From Furcasterigmium furcatum (Eukaryota; Ascomycota; Sordariomycetes; Glomerellales; Plectosphaerellaceae), in NCBI GenBank assembly GCA_001599815.1, contig BCIA01000002.1, positions 5,243,626 through 5,307,625 on the forward strand: a DNA stretch of 64,000 nucleotides. The letters run 5' to 3'. Below the pieces are notes generated by a model. It ran no database searches. It was given only the letters and a program-made list of their open reading frames with translations, and was not told where the DNA came from. Position numbers and translations under genes: made by a program. This document shows positions 9,604-21,134 of the stretch, one piece after another (position 1 is the stretch's first letter; the number at the start of each line of letters is the position of its first letter).

Positions 9604-10820
9604 TCACTCATCTTCTCCCTCCACCCCTTTATACACCATGTCAAGGTTCCATATCGGGGATGATGGTGTGACTTGCTTCACCCTCTTCGCACATGCCGCC
9701 TTCTCATCTTGGTCCACCGCCCTACCCTCCGCCTCGGCAAACATTGCGTCGATAAGCGTGTGTCTGTCCTTGAGTTCTGGCCAATCCTCGGCAGTTTTCC
9801 GGTACCGAGCAGCTGGATGCCGCTCGGGGGGGATCTGTCGTTCGAAGCGGTCCCTAAAGACGTGAAACCACGCCATCGATTCCCAAGGATCCCACCGATA
9901 GCGGTTCAAGAATGTGTCGTTTATCGGCAACGGGCAATTCTCGAAGGCCACGCTGTCGTCCGTGGACCATTGACAAGGCTCCCGTGCAAGAAGACGTCCT
10001 TGCACTGTAATTTTGTGGCCCAAAGTCAGCCCGAATGAAGGCCTCAAGTAAATTGACAAGAAGATGGAATCACGCACCTCCTTCTCGGACTCGCCTCGGT
10101 CGAAGACAACGACGCCGCCGAATATCTTTGCCTCAGCCCAGTACCCAACGCAATCGGCAGCACCGTTCGGATACTGCTCCAAATAGGTGTAATCGCTGTG
10201 ACAGAACACCATCGGGGCGCGGCGAAGCTGGTACGGGCCACTCTGGCTCTCGGTGGGGGGCCTGGCCCGCCAGGCCTCATATTCCCCGTGCTTGTGGACG
10301 CCGTCGTCTAGTTGATAGAGATACACGGCAACCTGGTGACATGAGACCGCGAGAAGCTCAATCAACCGAAGGCGAAAGGCCTTGGTGCCTGGACTGGTGT
10401 CTTGGAATGCAGAAAGAAGCTATATGGCAATGTCAACAGTCTTGTCGTCTGGTTGAGAATGTATCACCCACCGGCAAGGAGAACCGAAGTGAGGAGGTAT
10501 CAAAGTTGGCTCGGAAATCCTGTGTCTTCTGCAACATCCCCGGGCAAAGATGATTGTGCTCCAGCGCCACGACGGGATGTCCAGGGCGTGGGCTCTGGAA
10601 TTCGTGAAGTGATGCCTCCGTGGGTAAGCCGTCGATGATTTGGGGCGTATGTGAACTCGGCCACCTGTGTCGAGAGGATCCTTCTCAGCCCCTTATCGAG
10701 TGCTTCGGAGTGAGAGTTTTCGAGGATGTTGAAGCTCGCGACATTGTCGTTAGCGGCATTCGAGTTGGCTGGTGGCGTTAAGGCACGGTCTGGAGGTGTA
10801 TCATGCGGAATCATCACCAT
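9604..10820 (-). pseudogene. Conserved fungal protein of unknown function with an apparent +1 frameshift
   Basis: Exon 2, 10419-9604, encodes 271 residues in one frame (FRLRLIELLAVSCHQVAVYL, HGEYEAWRA, GYWAEAKIFGGVVVFDRGES, WDPWESMAWFHVFRDRFER). It is preceded by an intron at 10420-10471 with donor GTGGGT, CTGTTGAC branch-like site and acceptor ATAG. Exon 1 opens at ATG 10820 and reads to AEFTYAP, after which the sensible continuation (QIIDGLPTEASLHEFQ then VALEHNHLCPG) lies one frame over. The shift falls at a CCCC run at 10642-10645, and the exon is 349 nt, one more than a multiple of three. I recognise the VALEHNHL and KHGEYEAWRA elements as a widespread fungal family without a known role. 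Alternatives are a sequencing error, a weak 49-nt intron covering the region, or a downstream start in exon 1. Confidence 0.6.
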
Positions 10821-11483
10821 TTTTGCGGGGAGGGCGTCTTGTCGACGGCTGCTTGAAGTATAGGTATGGAACTGAAGCGCCCCGGATTCCTTGTGACGAT
10901 TGCGTCGCTCCCTCGTCTCCCCCTATGATGATGTCGGATCATGTTGCTATCTTCGAGTGCGGGCAATGAATGTCTTCCAATCAACAAGACAGGAAAATTA
11001 CCCAATCAATGACGCCAATGTTAGGCGGTTGGTGAGATAATTATCTCCATTTGGAATTTCCAGGTGAGGCGACTGGCCGCCTCACCTCGGCGCAGCTCCA
11101 ACCGACAAACAGGGGCATGCTCCAACGCCTTTTCACTCGACTTGATAAGGCGAACCATGCCCCACGTCGCCCGATATTTCAAATGACCCCTCCAGGTCCT
11201 GGTCCTGATCTTGCTTCACGCTGATGCATCTTTTAGCTGGGATCGTCAAGGTCAGACACTCACGCGAGAAACTACTGGTACGCCTTGATACCGTGATGTG
11301 GGACGGACCACAAGTATCCGAGCAAAATTTGGGGGGAGAGATCGTCAACTTCGTTTCCATATATCTGTACACTTCTGAATAATGCAAAACTCCAAACCCA
11401 TCCCGCCGCTAGCGGGGGTTTTCCCATGCCAGAACGCCGTGCCATCAAATCCAAGTCTACCACCCTTGACCTCCCGTTCCGCT
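10821..11483. other. Intergenic
   Basis: About 660 bp between the start of the frameshifted gene and the 3' end of the 5-aminolevulinate dehydratase gene. I see nothing beyond promoter and 3' untranslated sequence. Confidence 0.5.
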
Positions 11484-12682
11484 CTAGTTGGACAGCCAGT
11501 CCAGGAACTCGGGCGTGAAGTAGCTCACGACGATGGTTGCGCCAGCCCTGAGGATGCCCTCGGTGGATTCGAACGCCATGGCCTTGAGGTCGAAGACGCC
11601 GGCCTTGGCGCCGGCGTGGATCATGGCAAACTCGCCGCTGACCTGGTACGCGGCGATGGGCAGGTCCTTGCCGAGCTCCTTGGCGTCACTGATAATGTCG
11701 AGGTACTGGCTGGCGGGCTTGACCATGATGATGTCGGCACCCTCGTTCATGTCGCGCACGATGGCGCGGCGGGCAAGGCCGCGGCCGCCGGGAGGCAGCT
11801 GGTAGCACTTGCGGTCGCCGAAGGAGGGGCACGAGCCGGCGGCGTCGCGGAAGGGGCCGTACAGGCAGCCGGAGAACTTGGCGGCGTAGGACATGAGGAG
11901 GGTACTGTGGGAGATGCCCTCCTCGATGAGCTTGAGCTTGATGGCGCGGATGCGGCCGTCGTTCATGTCGGAGGGGGCGACGCAGTGGGCGCCAGCGCGG
12001 GCGTAGGCGACGGCGACGTCGGAGATGCGGTCGACGGACAGGGTGTTGTTCAGGGATCCGTCGTCACGGAGGATGCCGCAGTGACCGTGGGAGGTGTATT
12101 CGCAGAGACATACGTCAGTGCAGATGAAGAGCTGGGGGAAGCGCTGGCGCAGCATGCGGATGGCACGGATGACGGGGCCCTCCGGGTCGTCGGCGGCGGT
12201 GCCGAGCGCGTCCTTGACACCGGGGCGCATGGGTACGCCAAAGAGGATGACGGATCGGAGGCCCTTTCGCACGAGGGTCTCGAGGAAAGGGACGAGCTTG
12301 TTCAGGCCGCGACGGCATTGGCCGGGGAGCGAGGGGATGAGCACCTCCTCGTCGTCGGAGTCGGAGATGAAGAGGGGGTAGATGAGCATGGACTGGCAGA
12401 GTCAGCTTCGGAGGTCCGTCGGGTTGCTGCTACAATTGCGCATACCTTTGTCAATTGCCTCTCAGATTGCCATGTCCTGGCGAGAGGATGGTTGTAGCCA
12501 CCGTGGAGCTGGCTGGAGATGTCACCGGAGATGCTGACGCTGGTGGCCGCGGTGCTGGCGTAGGACATGGCACGCGACATCTGGGATCGGGTGTCCTCGA
12601 CGGTCGAGGCAGCCGAAGCGTTGCCGCGCGGGTTGCGCGCATCACGCAGGCTGAGGTCCTGGACGAGGCTGGAGAACGACAT
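11484..12682 (-). CDS. HEM2: 5-aminolevulinate dehydratase (porphobilinogen synthase)
   Basis: Two exons, 12682-12446 and 12392-11484, with a 53-bp intron (donor GTATGC, acceptor GCCAG) encode 381 residues. The enzyme condenses two 5-aminolevulinate molecules to porphobilinogen, the second step of haem synthesis, in the cytosol. The zinc-ligand cysteines lie in TDVCLCEYTSHGHCG (C174, C176, C184). The two active-site lysines are K251 in MSYAAKFSG and K304 in IIMVKPASQYL, the second being the expected Schiff-base lysine. The first 79 residues are Ser/Thr rich with SSQLHGGYNHPLARTWQ at the exon end, where the family fold begins. The N-terminal extension makes it longer than the human enzyme (330 residues), as seen in other filamentous fungi. 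The intron falls exactly between codons. Confidence 0.96.
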
Positions 12683-14773
12683 TGTGAATGCTGTCGTGGG
12701 AGTTGCAACGGCGGTCGGAGAGTGACGTTCCGGTAAGGATTCGAGACGACGGGTCGCAGAGTCAGAAGAGCGACAGTGACTTGGTGTAAGACTGGATGTG
12801 ATGGCAATCCGTGTTCGCCTCAACGCGCGCAAAATGCAGTCTGATCAACAGGATACAATTGGAGATGGATGGGGAGGAGAAGCGACGAAGTTGGGAGGGA
12901 AAAAAAGAGGTCGGAGGTCGACCTGAAACGTTGAAGGGCGAACTTGAAGCACACGGGACGGCGAGGTTTTCCCGCCACGGGGCGTTTTCGGCATTCTGGG
13001 CTGATCTGAGCGAGCACGAATTCGGGGAAACCGCGACTAGTCCCGCTGTGACTAGAGGGGCGTATTTTGCGCGGGACCTGCACGGATCCGAGACCCGGGG
13101 CGGGGCACTGGCCAATCATGGGGTGGTGTTTCCCAATCACCCTCGGAACAGCCCTGGGCCGACCTGAGTCAGTCACCCACCGGGCACTCAACAGTCAGCG
13201 CCGCCCGCCATTGAACCTCGGCCACCTTGCCGACGACGACATCCGAGTCCGCTCTCCCGCCACTCATCCTTGTGAGGGCCCCGAATGAGCGACGACACGC
13301 CGTATTCAGCAAGTCTTGCGCCGACATATGATATCCGCAGTGCTGCTTTCCTCTGCCTCGCGTCCTCTTCAATGTGATGGCTCAGATCCATGTCGCCCAG
13401 CGCCTTCGCCGCCTCCCGAACGAACGCGTTGCTCGTGACACTCATCCACCACCAATATCAATCAGTCATGAACTCGGGCGCCTGATGACTCCGATATACG
13501 CCTGTAATGGCGGATGGAATCGTCTTGAATTTGCTGGGACCCAGGATGCTCCTTGAAATAGTCACTTCGGAGTCTTCTTTGTCGTCAACAAAGACCGCTG
13601 TTGATCCTTTGTGAGCACTGAAGCCAAAGACCGATCTCTGTCCTAATGCATCATAGTTCCCCGTCTCTACCTGTGACGAAGAGTCTCTTCTTTCCTTCGT
13701 CCCATCGTTGCTGTCTCTGTCTGGGTCGTGTCTCCTGTCTAGATGGACCCTGGGCTTGGAACCTGGAGATGCGAGTGACCTTCCTCCTCTCCAAGAAGGC
13801 CATCTCCCGCCAGAGAGGGGACAGGATGTCCCTATTAGCACTCCCTATTTGTCATGTAGGTCCATATCTATGCCTGTCATCCAGTTGCACAAGCCAAACA
13901 TCAAGGGTTCCAGATGGCTTGAATAGCATGGTGGGTGTTTAACAACCCAGGCTCTGTCTAGATATTCACTCTCTTCTGACCTTCTCAAGTACTTCGGAGG
14001 TTTGGTGTATTGCCAGCAAACAATAGGGAATGCCCAAGCCACATCGATAAACATCTCAGATCACCTGCTTACACAACTTACACGAGCGCAGAGCCCAGCT
14101 GGAGCCCAGCCACCCCAAACAATAGCAAACACGAATCGATGGCCGGCACTTTGGCCAATCTCGAGATGGGTAGTTGAACAGGCTCTATTTCCAGGCGCTA
14201 TTGTTTTACCCTCACGTGCTGTTCTGGGGCCTGTATTCGCCTCAGGCGAACCGCAAAAGGAGGAAGGATCGTTCTTGCTAGCGGCAGCCCACAGTGTACC
14301 TTCGCACTGCAGTTTGGGCGTCCAGGAACGCGTCTTGGGTAGGAGCTCGGACTTGGTGATCGTTCTTGCAGTTTGGGCGCATTGGAAGGCACCTCAGTGA
14401 CGCACAGGGACAATTAAGCGAATAGGGACTTATCACAACTTCGAGTTTGAGAGACTCGTCTTCAATCCTTACTTACACTTTATCTTTTCCCTCACCTGCG
14501 CAAACCCGTTCCCCCTGTCTTGGGCAGATCAACGCAAACATCTTCTGGGCCCTAATCTGAGTTGTGTGCGCCGCAGAGCGCATAGCATTTCGCTCTAGCC
14601 CCTATCCCGACGCCGTGCAGTTCTCCTGAAGGCCTACACCAACGCAGATCCGCTTTACCGCGACCCCGCCGGTTACCTATCGACTGTCCGACTGTCGACG
14701 ACTGTCGGCTGCCTCCGCAACATATTGCCACCCGCTGGCGGATCCGGCACCCGTGCCCGGTGCCGTGTGGACA
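12683..14773. other. Intergenic between divergent genes
   Basis: About 2.1 kb separating the leftward HEM2 gene from the rightward gene starting at 14774. The right end has a CT-rich pyrimidine leader typical of fungal transcription starts (14460-14520). A perfect TGAGTCA lies at 13165-13171. Frames such as 13188-13445 and 13458-13841 on the minus strand lack recognisable features and I do not support them as genes. Confidence 0.5.
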
Positions 14774-16388
14774 ATGGGTAGGTCATCCATCTGCTGGGAA
14801 GTTTCAAGCCTTTGACTGACAACTTCTAGCCAACACCAATGTAGCCCAGGGCTCTGCCCATAACTCCAACCCCTTCCGCAATCACCGCCAAGGCCAGAAT
14901 GACTCCGTTGAGCAGATTGCCAGCGCCCTCTTGGACAGCCCCCCTCCTCCAGGCCAGGACAACAGTCTGGTGAGTGAAACTTTTAGCCGTGATTTCTCTG
15001 ACGCAATACTAAACTTACACAGTTTTCACACCTTCAGGACAACTCCTCCGAAGATGGCAAAAGCCTCGCCCGACCTCAGACTCCTCGTGGCCCCTCGCCT
15101 GGCTCCGGAATGGGCCGCCGATCCCCTTCCGTCGCTATCCCGCGCCAGTCTTCCCTCAGGAACCTTCAGGGACAGCGAGGAGGCATCACCAAGTCCACGA
15201 CTGGCGTCTTGACTCCTCAGACATCTGCCACTGCTCGTTGGAACGCCATCCGTGGCAGGAATTTGGCCAACAGAGAGCAGCGCATCCCCTACTCCAAGAC
15301 TGCTCCCCTCAATGTCTTCGCCCGGGGTAGCCCCAGTGTCGTCCAGAGTCCTGAGGTGGCCAAGAAGGTCGAGGCCATGCTGGCCCACACTGAGGCCCTC
15401 AAGCCTACCAAGCGCGACTCCCGAGTCGCTCGGATGTCAGCCAAGGTCGTCGCCAAGGCATCCAGCACCTGGGGTCGTCTCACGGGGAAGAAGGACGCCC
15501 AGAAGGAGAGCATCAGGGGCAAGATCTCTCTGCCCCTTGAGCTCAGCAGCCAGACCCAGCTTCGTCGCGCCTCCACGATTCGCATGGTCAACAGCGACTC
15601 GGGAACCGTCCAATCCAATGCTGCCCATGACAATGACAGTTGCAAGGTATGGTGTATCATTTCCCCCTTTGGGTGTTTCGTCGCTGACCTCCTTTGTTCA
15701 GCAGACCTCGAGGCCCCACACACCTGGTCACGGCAACGCTGGTGTTTGGACCCAGATTCTTCCTGATAGCATCAACAGCTCGGATGTTTTCGTCGATGAT
15801 GAGGATCCCTTCAAGGACGGTGAAGATTTCACCGGTGGCCTGGACGGTGTTCTGACTGATCACCCTCTTGCCGCCTCTACTCCCCGCGTTCGCCGCATCT
15901 CGGCCACTCCCATCCAGGAGAGCCCTCTCTACAGGAAGTCTATTGCCAACGGCACCGAGAACAGGGTTCTCAGTCCTCTTAGCCAGAGGCAGATCAGCCT
16001 TGGATTCGGAGCCCTTTCCATCCAAGACTCTCCCGCCCTGCAGCTGCCTCGTCCTGACATGATGCATAAGAAACACCCCTCTCCTTCCAAGGAGGAACTC
16101 GAGGAGATGTCCAAGTCGCTCCAGAAATTGGGTATTCGCCCGGCTTCGCCCGCATCTGACAAGGACGAGCTCGCCTACTCGTACCAGGAAGGCACCCCCC
16201 GGATGCCTCTCGAGGAGCGCAGACTTGCTCTCGCTCGTCTAAACAATTCTGTTGGTCGCAATCCTGCCTCACTTCGCAACGGCTCCGGCATTCCTGGTCC
16301 CAATGGTTCCACTCGTTCCGCCACCCGCTTCGGCCTTATCAGGATCCCTCTCGGCCCTGACGCCATGGAACCCGACGAGCTTGCCTAA
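14774..16388 (+). CDS. Uncharacterised Ser/Pro-rich fungal protein, four exons
   Basis: Exons 14774-14777, 14830-14969, 15038-15646 and 15702-16388 join to 479 residues. The first coding exon is only ATGG; the intron donor GTAGGT follows at once, and the next exon continues as ANTNVAQGSAHNSNPFR. The other introns are GTGAGT...TTCAG and GTATGG...TTCAG. The protein is basic and low in hydrophobics at first (SLRNLQGQRGGITKSTTGVL), has a central Lys/Arg-rich stretch (KRDSRVARMSAKVVAKASST) that could be a nuclear signal, then an acidic patch (DVFVDDEDPFKDGEDF) and many SP/TP sites (STPRVRRISATPIQESPLYR). It looks like a disordered phospho-regulated protein, possibly nuclear, but I recognise no domain. 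The acceptor of the last intron could be shifted by one CAG. Confidence 0.75.
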
Positions 16389-17453
16389 ACCGAAGGGGGG
16401 GAGATTCCGTCTGGATTTCCCTGTAGAGATGAAGGAGGGCAATCGCAGGCCAGCTCTTTGAGCTACTTCCTTTTCTAGTACACATCGTGAGGTTGAAGGC
16501 AGCTGTTCCGCCTTGGGAGTGGGCGGCCACAGCAGAAACCCAAGCTCCGGATTGGGCCCCCCCTCTCTCCTCTCACAACTCCGACGTTTCTTTGCAGGCT
16601 GGCGTTTTGATGCGCACATAAAAGCGCTTTGGGATTATTTTCGATGCCGGATGCCAACTTTGACTGCCAACCGCGTGGGACCTTTCGGGCGTCCCAGGGT
16701 TTGCGGGACACTGGCCGCATTGGCCGCCTCACCAAGCAAGGAGCACAGGCGTCTCTTCTTTTGCTGATACCCCCATTCTTTCCATGCCAATCGGGCTCTT
16801 CTCTTTTTACTGCATCGTTTGGACTTCTCTTCTTTCTGCGTTTGCCTTTCTCGCCTCGCGAGGTGGGGGGACATGAGCATCGGGTTGAGGGGCGTAGTTG
16901 GACGCTGGATTGGTCTCGGCTTTCAGGATCATGGGCAGCACCCAGCATCACTTCCCTCCCAACTCAGGATGGACAGGGCCATTTGGGACGGTTGGACGGC
17001 AAAATACCCTAATTTGGTTGAGTTTCTCCCCGGCGAGCATGGCGCCGGGCCACAGTACCCAGGATGGAATGGCTTGTCTCGATAGGTAACTTCCTAACTC
17101 GTTTAAAACCAGGTCTTACCGTCCCGTGATGTGCTCGTATACTCGCCCGTCCATTCGTACTGTAGTGGTCTTCATCATCATCACAAGAAGGCAGGTACAT
17201 TGGGAAACTTCGTGATTAACAGCCCGTCAAGGGTCATTATTCATTAGGCAGTCATAGTTCGTGACTTCGTAGTCTACAATATTCATACATGCCGCCCCAT
17301 CAGTCTCTCATATGCGGGTATCTCTTCATCCACCGCCTCCGGTCGCTAGTGTAACAGAGAAAAAGGAAAAATGTCTTGCTGTAGTGTACAGCGGCACCTC
17401 ATCGAGGGCATAGTGCCTCATCGCCGGGACGGGCGGGAGTTGAGGTGAGGCGT
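16389..17453. other. Intergenic between convergent genes
   Basis: About 1.06 kb holding the 3' regions of the rightward gene ending at 16388 and of the leftward small gene ending at 17454. No other feature is supported. Confidence 0.5.
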
Positions 17454-17795
17454 TTACCACCTGCGGCCGCTGCGGCGCGAGCCGCGGCCGTCGGTGCCGT
17501 GCATGCGGCGGGTGCCGGCGGCCTTCTGGCCGGGGCGGCGGGTGAGGGAGCCCTTGAGCCTCATCATGGCGCCGGAGATCTTGTCGCCCATGGTGGGCTT
17601 GCGCTGCTGCGTCCGGGGACGGCGGGAGAAGAAGCCGCCGGACTTGCGGGTTGTGGTTGTGGTTGTGGTGCCCGTCAGGCCGTGGTGCTTGTGGGTGGTG
17701 ACAGGCTGCTGGCGGCGGCGGGAGAAGAGGCCACCGTTGGAGCGGCGGGTGGTGGTGGTGGTGTGGCGGGGCTGTCTGGTGGTGAAGAGAGGCAT
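17454..17795 (-). CDS. Small basic Thr/Arg-rich conserved fungal protein
   Basis: A 113-codon frame from ATG 17795. It is built of Thr runs separated by near-repeated Arg/Phe motifs (GGLFSRRRQQP and GGFFSRRPRTQ), followed by KPTMGDKISGAMMRLKGSLT and a basic tail ending SRRSGRRW. I recognise the GDKISGAMMxLKGSLTRRPG block as a conserved element in short ascomycete proteins of unknown function. The frame stays open upstream to 17876, but the ATG at 17795 fits the usual length and MPLFTTR start of such proteins better. The high charge suggests nucleic acid or membrane-surface binding; that is inference only. No introns. Confidence 0.75.
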   Translation of the reverse strand: MPLFTTRQPRHTTTTTRRSNGGLFSRRRQQPVTTHKHHGLTGTTTTTTTRKSGGFFSRRPRTQQRKPTMGDKISGAMMRLKGSLTRRPGQKAAGTRRMHGTDGRGSRRSGRRW

Positions 17796-19101
17796 GTTGG
17801 GTGGTTTGTTTGGTTTGTTTGAGGGAGTAGTGTATAGAAGTGGTTTGGTAAGGTGGTTTGATGGTGATGTTGGCAAGTTGGTTGGTTGCTTGGTATGTTT
17901 GTTTGGTCTGGAGAACTAAGAATATTTGATGAAGAACAGGTGGGAGGTCAGGGAGTTTTTATGCTTCTTTTCTCACGCTATCTGAGTGAACTGATCTAGC
18001 CAACACTCACAGCATCTGCCCTTGATCGCAGCCCGGTCAAGGCCATGGCATCATCGGCGTCTGGCGGGTGGGATGTCGGTTGAAGCTGATGACATCAAGG
18101 CTGGAGGGTCTGGTGGGCCAACGAGGACCCTGAAACAGGTCGACCTCACCCATTCCGTCGCATCAGGGAAGATTAGAGACGATCAAGCTTTCTCTTGACA
18201 AGTCTCGCCGTCTGCTTGGCCCCATGAGCTTGTCGCTGACGGAGCCAGAGGAGCACGCGAGGTCGAGGCTTGATAGTACGACATGGGTGACGTTGGAAGC
18301 CGGTTTTCAGGGTCCTGTGGCTTGTTGACGTAGAGGGTCGGATTTTGCAGGCCTTGATTGGGTGCAGCCTCAAGACCCCTGCATGACCCTGCATTTAGCC
18401 GCAGCCATTCGAGTGATCAGGCCAATCATGCAGTCGAGTCGCGATCTGCTGTGGCTGGTGGGTGATGTCATATTTAACGGTTTGTGGATCCTCCAGATAT
18501 TCGTGATGGGAAGGGGCTCGTCATTCCATCTGCATCCCAAAGTCATCGACACGGAGCGACGACTCCGCAGCTAACAGCAGGTGAACTTTTATCCAACTTC
18601 GTTCCCAGAATGTGATCGATGGGACGTCAGGAGCGGGGCATGTCGGATGAACGATGATCTGGGCTGGGGCCTGTGAGTCTTGGCCATGCTTGATGACAGC
18701 ACATGTTGACAGGATGGAGTGGGAGTTGAAGATTCTTGGCGGCATCATATCCGAGTGGTGTTCTTTCTCGCTTGATGCGTTCTGATGTGCGTTCATGCCG
18801 GGACCCTTCCTGAGTACCTGCAGTCCGAACTCCGGGCCAGTCCAGACGAGCGAAGAGCAATGTGGTATGGCACCTGAAGCGGCCACAATCTCCAATGAAG
18901 ACGGCCGGGACGAAGAGCCGGACTCTGATGTGAGGTCTTCTGGGGAGGTATCTTGGAGGGGATTCTGCATCGTGAGATGTACTGTCACGTGATGCTGTCG
19001 AACGAGGGTGACAGGGCACGTGACTCGTGTCTTGGTATCAAGAATCCTCCACCACCACACCCACACCAGCATCTCACCCACCAGAACGGCCATCGCAGAC
19101 A
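17796..19101. other. Intergenic between divergent genes
   Basis: About 1.3 kb of shared upstream sequence between the small leftward gene and the rightward amidohydrolase. The only sites I can point to are the two CACGTG boxes near 19000, listed separately. Confidence 0.5.
18986..19022. promoter_or_regulatory. Paired CACGTG E-box motifs upstream of the amidohydrolase gene
   Basis: CACGTG occurs at 18986-18991 (context GTCACGTGAT) and at 19017-19022 (GGCACGTGAC), 31 bp apart or about three helical turns, and 80-116 bp before the ATG at 19102. CACGTG is the core site of fungal bHLH regulators such as Cbf1/CpcbHLH types. Function here is inferred from position only. Confidence 0.45.
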
Positions 19102-20930
19102 ATGTCGACCTCGCCGATAGCAAAGTGGGGTCTCGGTCTCTCGGCCGCAGCTGGAGTGGTGGCACTGGCGGTTGTGCGCCTCCAGCAGCCACTGTTCGCC
19201 AGTACTTCCGACGGACCTCAGACGTACTGTTATCAGGGCGTCCGGACTCACGATGACGCCCAGCCCGTGGCCCAATGCTTCACCGTTGAGGATGGAAAGT
19301 TCACGCGGGTGTTTCCCTGGGACGACGCGAGCCTCACGACCACGCCCGGATTCGTCATCCCTGGTCTGTGGGATGGGCATGGCCACTTGCTCCAGTATGG
19401 CGAGTTCCTTCACTCGGTTGACCTCTTTGGCGCCGCTTCCTTTGACGATGTCAGGGGCCGCTTGAGGAATTTCGTCGACAGCAATCCGGACGTTGGGTCG
19501 GAGTCCGAGTGGATTCGGGGCGTTGGCTGGGACCAGGACGCCTATGGCAGGATGCCCACGGCTGTACGTAGGTTCACATCATCAGGGGCGAATCAGGGGG
19601 CTGACATCTTCAACAGGCAGACATAGAAGAGGATGATGCTCTCAGGGGCAAGTATGTCATGCTTGACCGCATCGACGTACACTGCATCTGGGTGAGCCAG
19701 GCGGTTCTGGACCTGCTTCCCAAGGATCTTCCGGACGTTGAGGGCGGCGAGATCATCCGCGAGCCCGGAATGGGCGTCTTCTGCGACAACGCCATGGACG
19801 TCGTTATCAATGTGTTCCCAGCACCAGGCCGAGATAAGAAGCGTGCGTTCATTGCCACGGCCATGGCCAAGCTGAACGAGGTTGGCCTTGTCGGCATGCA
19901 CGACGCCGGAGTCTTCCCTGAGCATCTTGACCTCTACTCGGACATGGTTGGCACGGAGGACTGGACGGTCCGTGTCTATGCCATGCTGGAGTGTGCTCAG
20001 AGAAACACATTCTGCCCCAATGCCGCCGCCGCGGTTACCAGGGAGGATGACTTCTTCAGTGTCAAGAGCGTCAAACTCTTTGCCGGTGGGTGGTCATGTT
20101 TCCCAAACTACTATTTTTGTACTGACAACTATCTAGATGGTGCCCTTGGCTCCTGGGGCAGCGCCATGATCGAGCCCTACAGTGACCGCCCCGAAGCATC
20201 AGGCTCGCTGCTCGTCAACGCCACTACCCTGACGCAGCTCGCCAGGTCTTGGGCAGGCTTCGGCTACCAGGTCAACATCCACGCCATCGGCGACCTGGCG
20301 AACCGACTTGCCGTCGATGCCATGGTGGCCGCGCTGAAGGATGTCTGTCCCGACGAGACGCTCGCCGAGTGCCAGGCACGGCGGCGGTTCCGCATCGAGC
20401 ACTCCCAGATCATCCACCCCGACGACCAGCAGAGGATCCACTCCATCGGCATCATCCCCTCGATCCAGCCGACGCATGCCACGTCGGATATGAAGTACGC
20501 CGAGCTGAGGCTAGGTGCCGAGCGCACCAAGACAGAAGCCTACCGCATGCGTTCGATGCTCGACGTCAAGCCGATTCTGGGCAGTGATTTCCCAGTCGAG
20601 CCTGCGGATCCCTTCCAGGGGATCTATGCCGCCGTGGCTCGAAAGAGCCCGCACACAGGCTACGGCCCCAATGATAGCCCGGACGGTTGGCACATGGATG
20701 AAGCTCTGACTCTAGACGAAGCCCTCCGAGGGTTCACATTGACCGCCGCCCGCGGCGCGTTCATGGAGGGAAGGGCGGGCCTCATCAAGGAGGGTGCTCT
20801 TGCGGACTGGGTTGTGCTTGACCAGCCGATTGACTCGTATGAGCTCGATGAGCTCCGCGAGATGAAGGTGCGGGAGACGTGGGTTGGCGGCAGGATGGTC
20901 TATCAGCATCCTACGAATGAAGAGGAGTAG
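19102..20930 (+). CDS. Membrane-anchored YtcJ-type amidohydrolase
   Basis: Exons 19102-19563, 19617-20085 and 20137-20930 encode 574 residues. Introns are GTACGT...ACAG (53 bp) and GTGGGT...CTAG (51 bp). The N-terminus has a short hydrophobic helix (GLGLSAAAGVVALAVV, residues 10-25), so the enzyme is probably anchored in a membrane. The metal-binding HxH of the amidohydrolase superfamily is in GLWDGHGHLLQYG (H93, H95). Further marks of the Amidohydro_3/YtcJ group are GMHDAGV, VNIHAIGDLANR, the RIEHSQIIHPDD segment and GSDFPVEPADPF with the catalytic-type Asp. The C-terminal block EGALADWVVLDQPI is the returning beta-sandwich. The group hydrolyses C-N bonds; the substrate cannot be told. It is convergent with the dehydratase-like gene, 204 bp apart. 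Confidence 0.92.
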
Positions 20931-21134
20931 ACAGACATCGAGGGACAAAGAGGCACGGGTCGAAGAGAAACAAGCATTGATAGACAATAGAGGTGGAATG
21001 ACACGAGGACACGATAAAAGAACTAAGAGACATCCAATCGAACCTTCATAAACCGGGCACTCGTCTTTGATTTGGCTCCGCAAGGCGATGTATTGATGTG
21101 GTGACGCAGGTCTACAAACTCAGGGGCTATGCCG

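Noticed and set aside
11382..12497. 371-codon plus-strand frame opposite HEM2
   Set aside because: It mirrors the exons of HEM2, is Gly/Val/Ala rich as expected from antisense of GC-rich codons, and matches no protein family.
13188..13841. Two short minus-strand frames in the HEM2 upstream region
   Set aside because: No conserved motif, poor start context and no linking introns; more likely chance frames.
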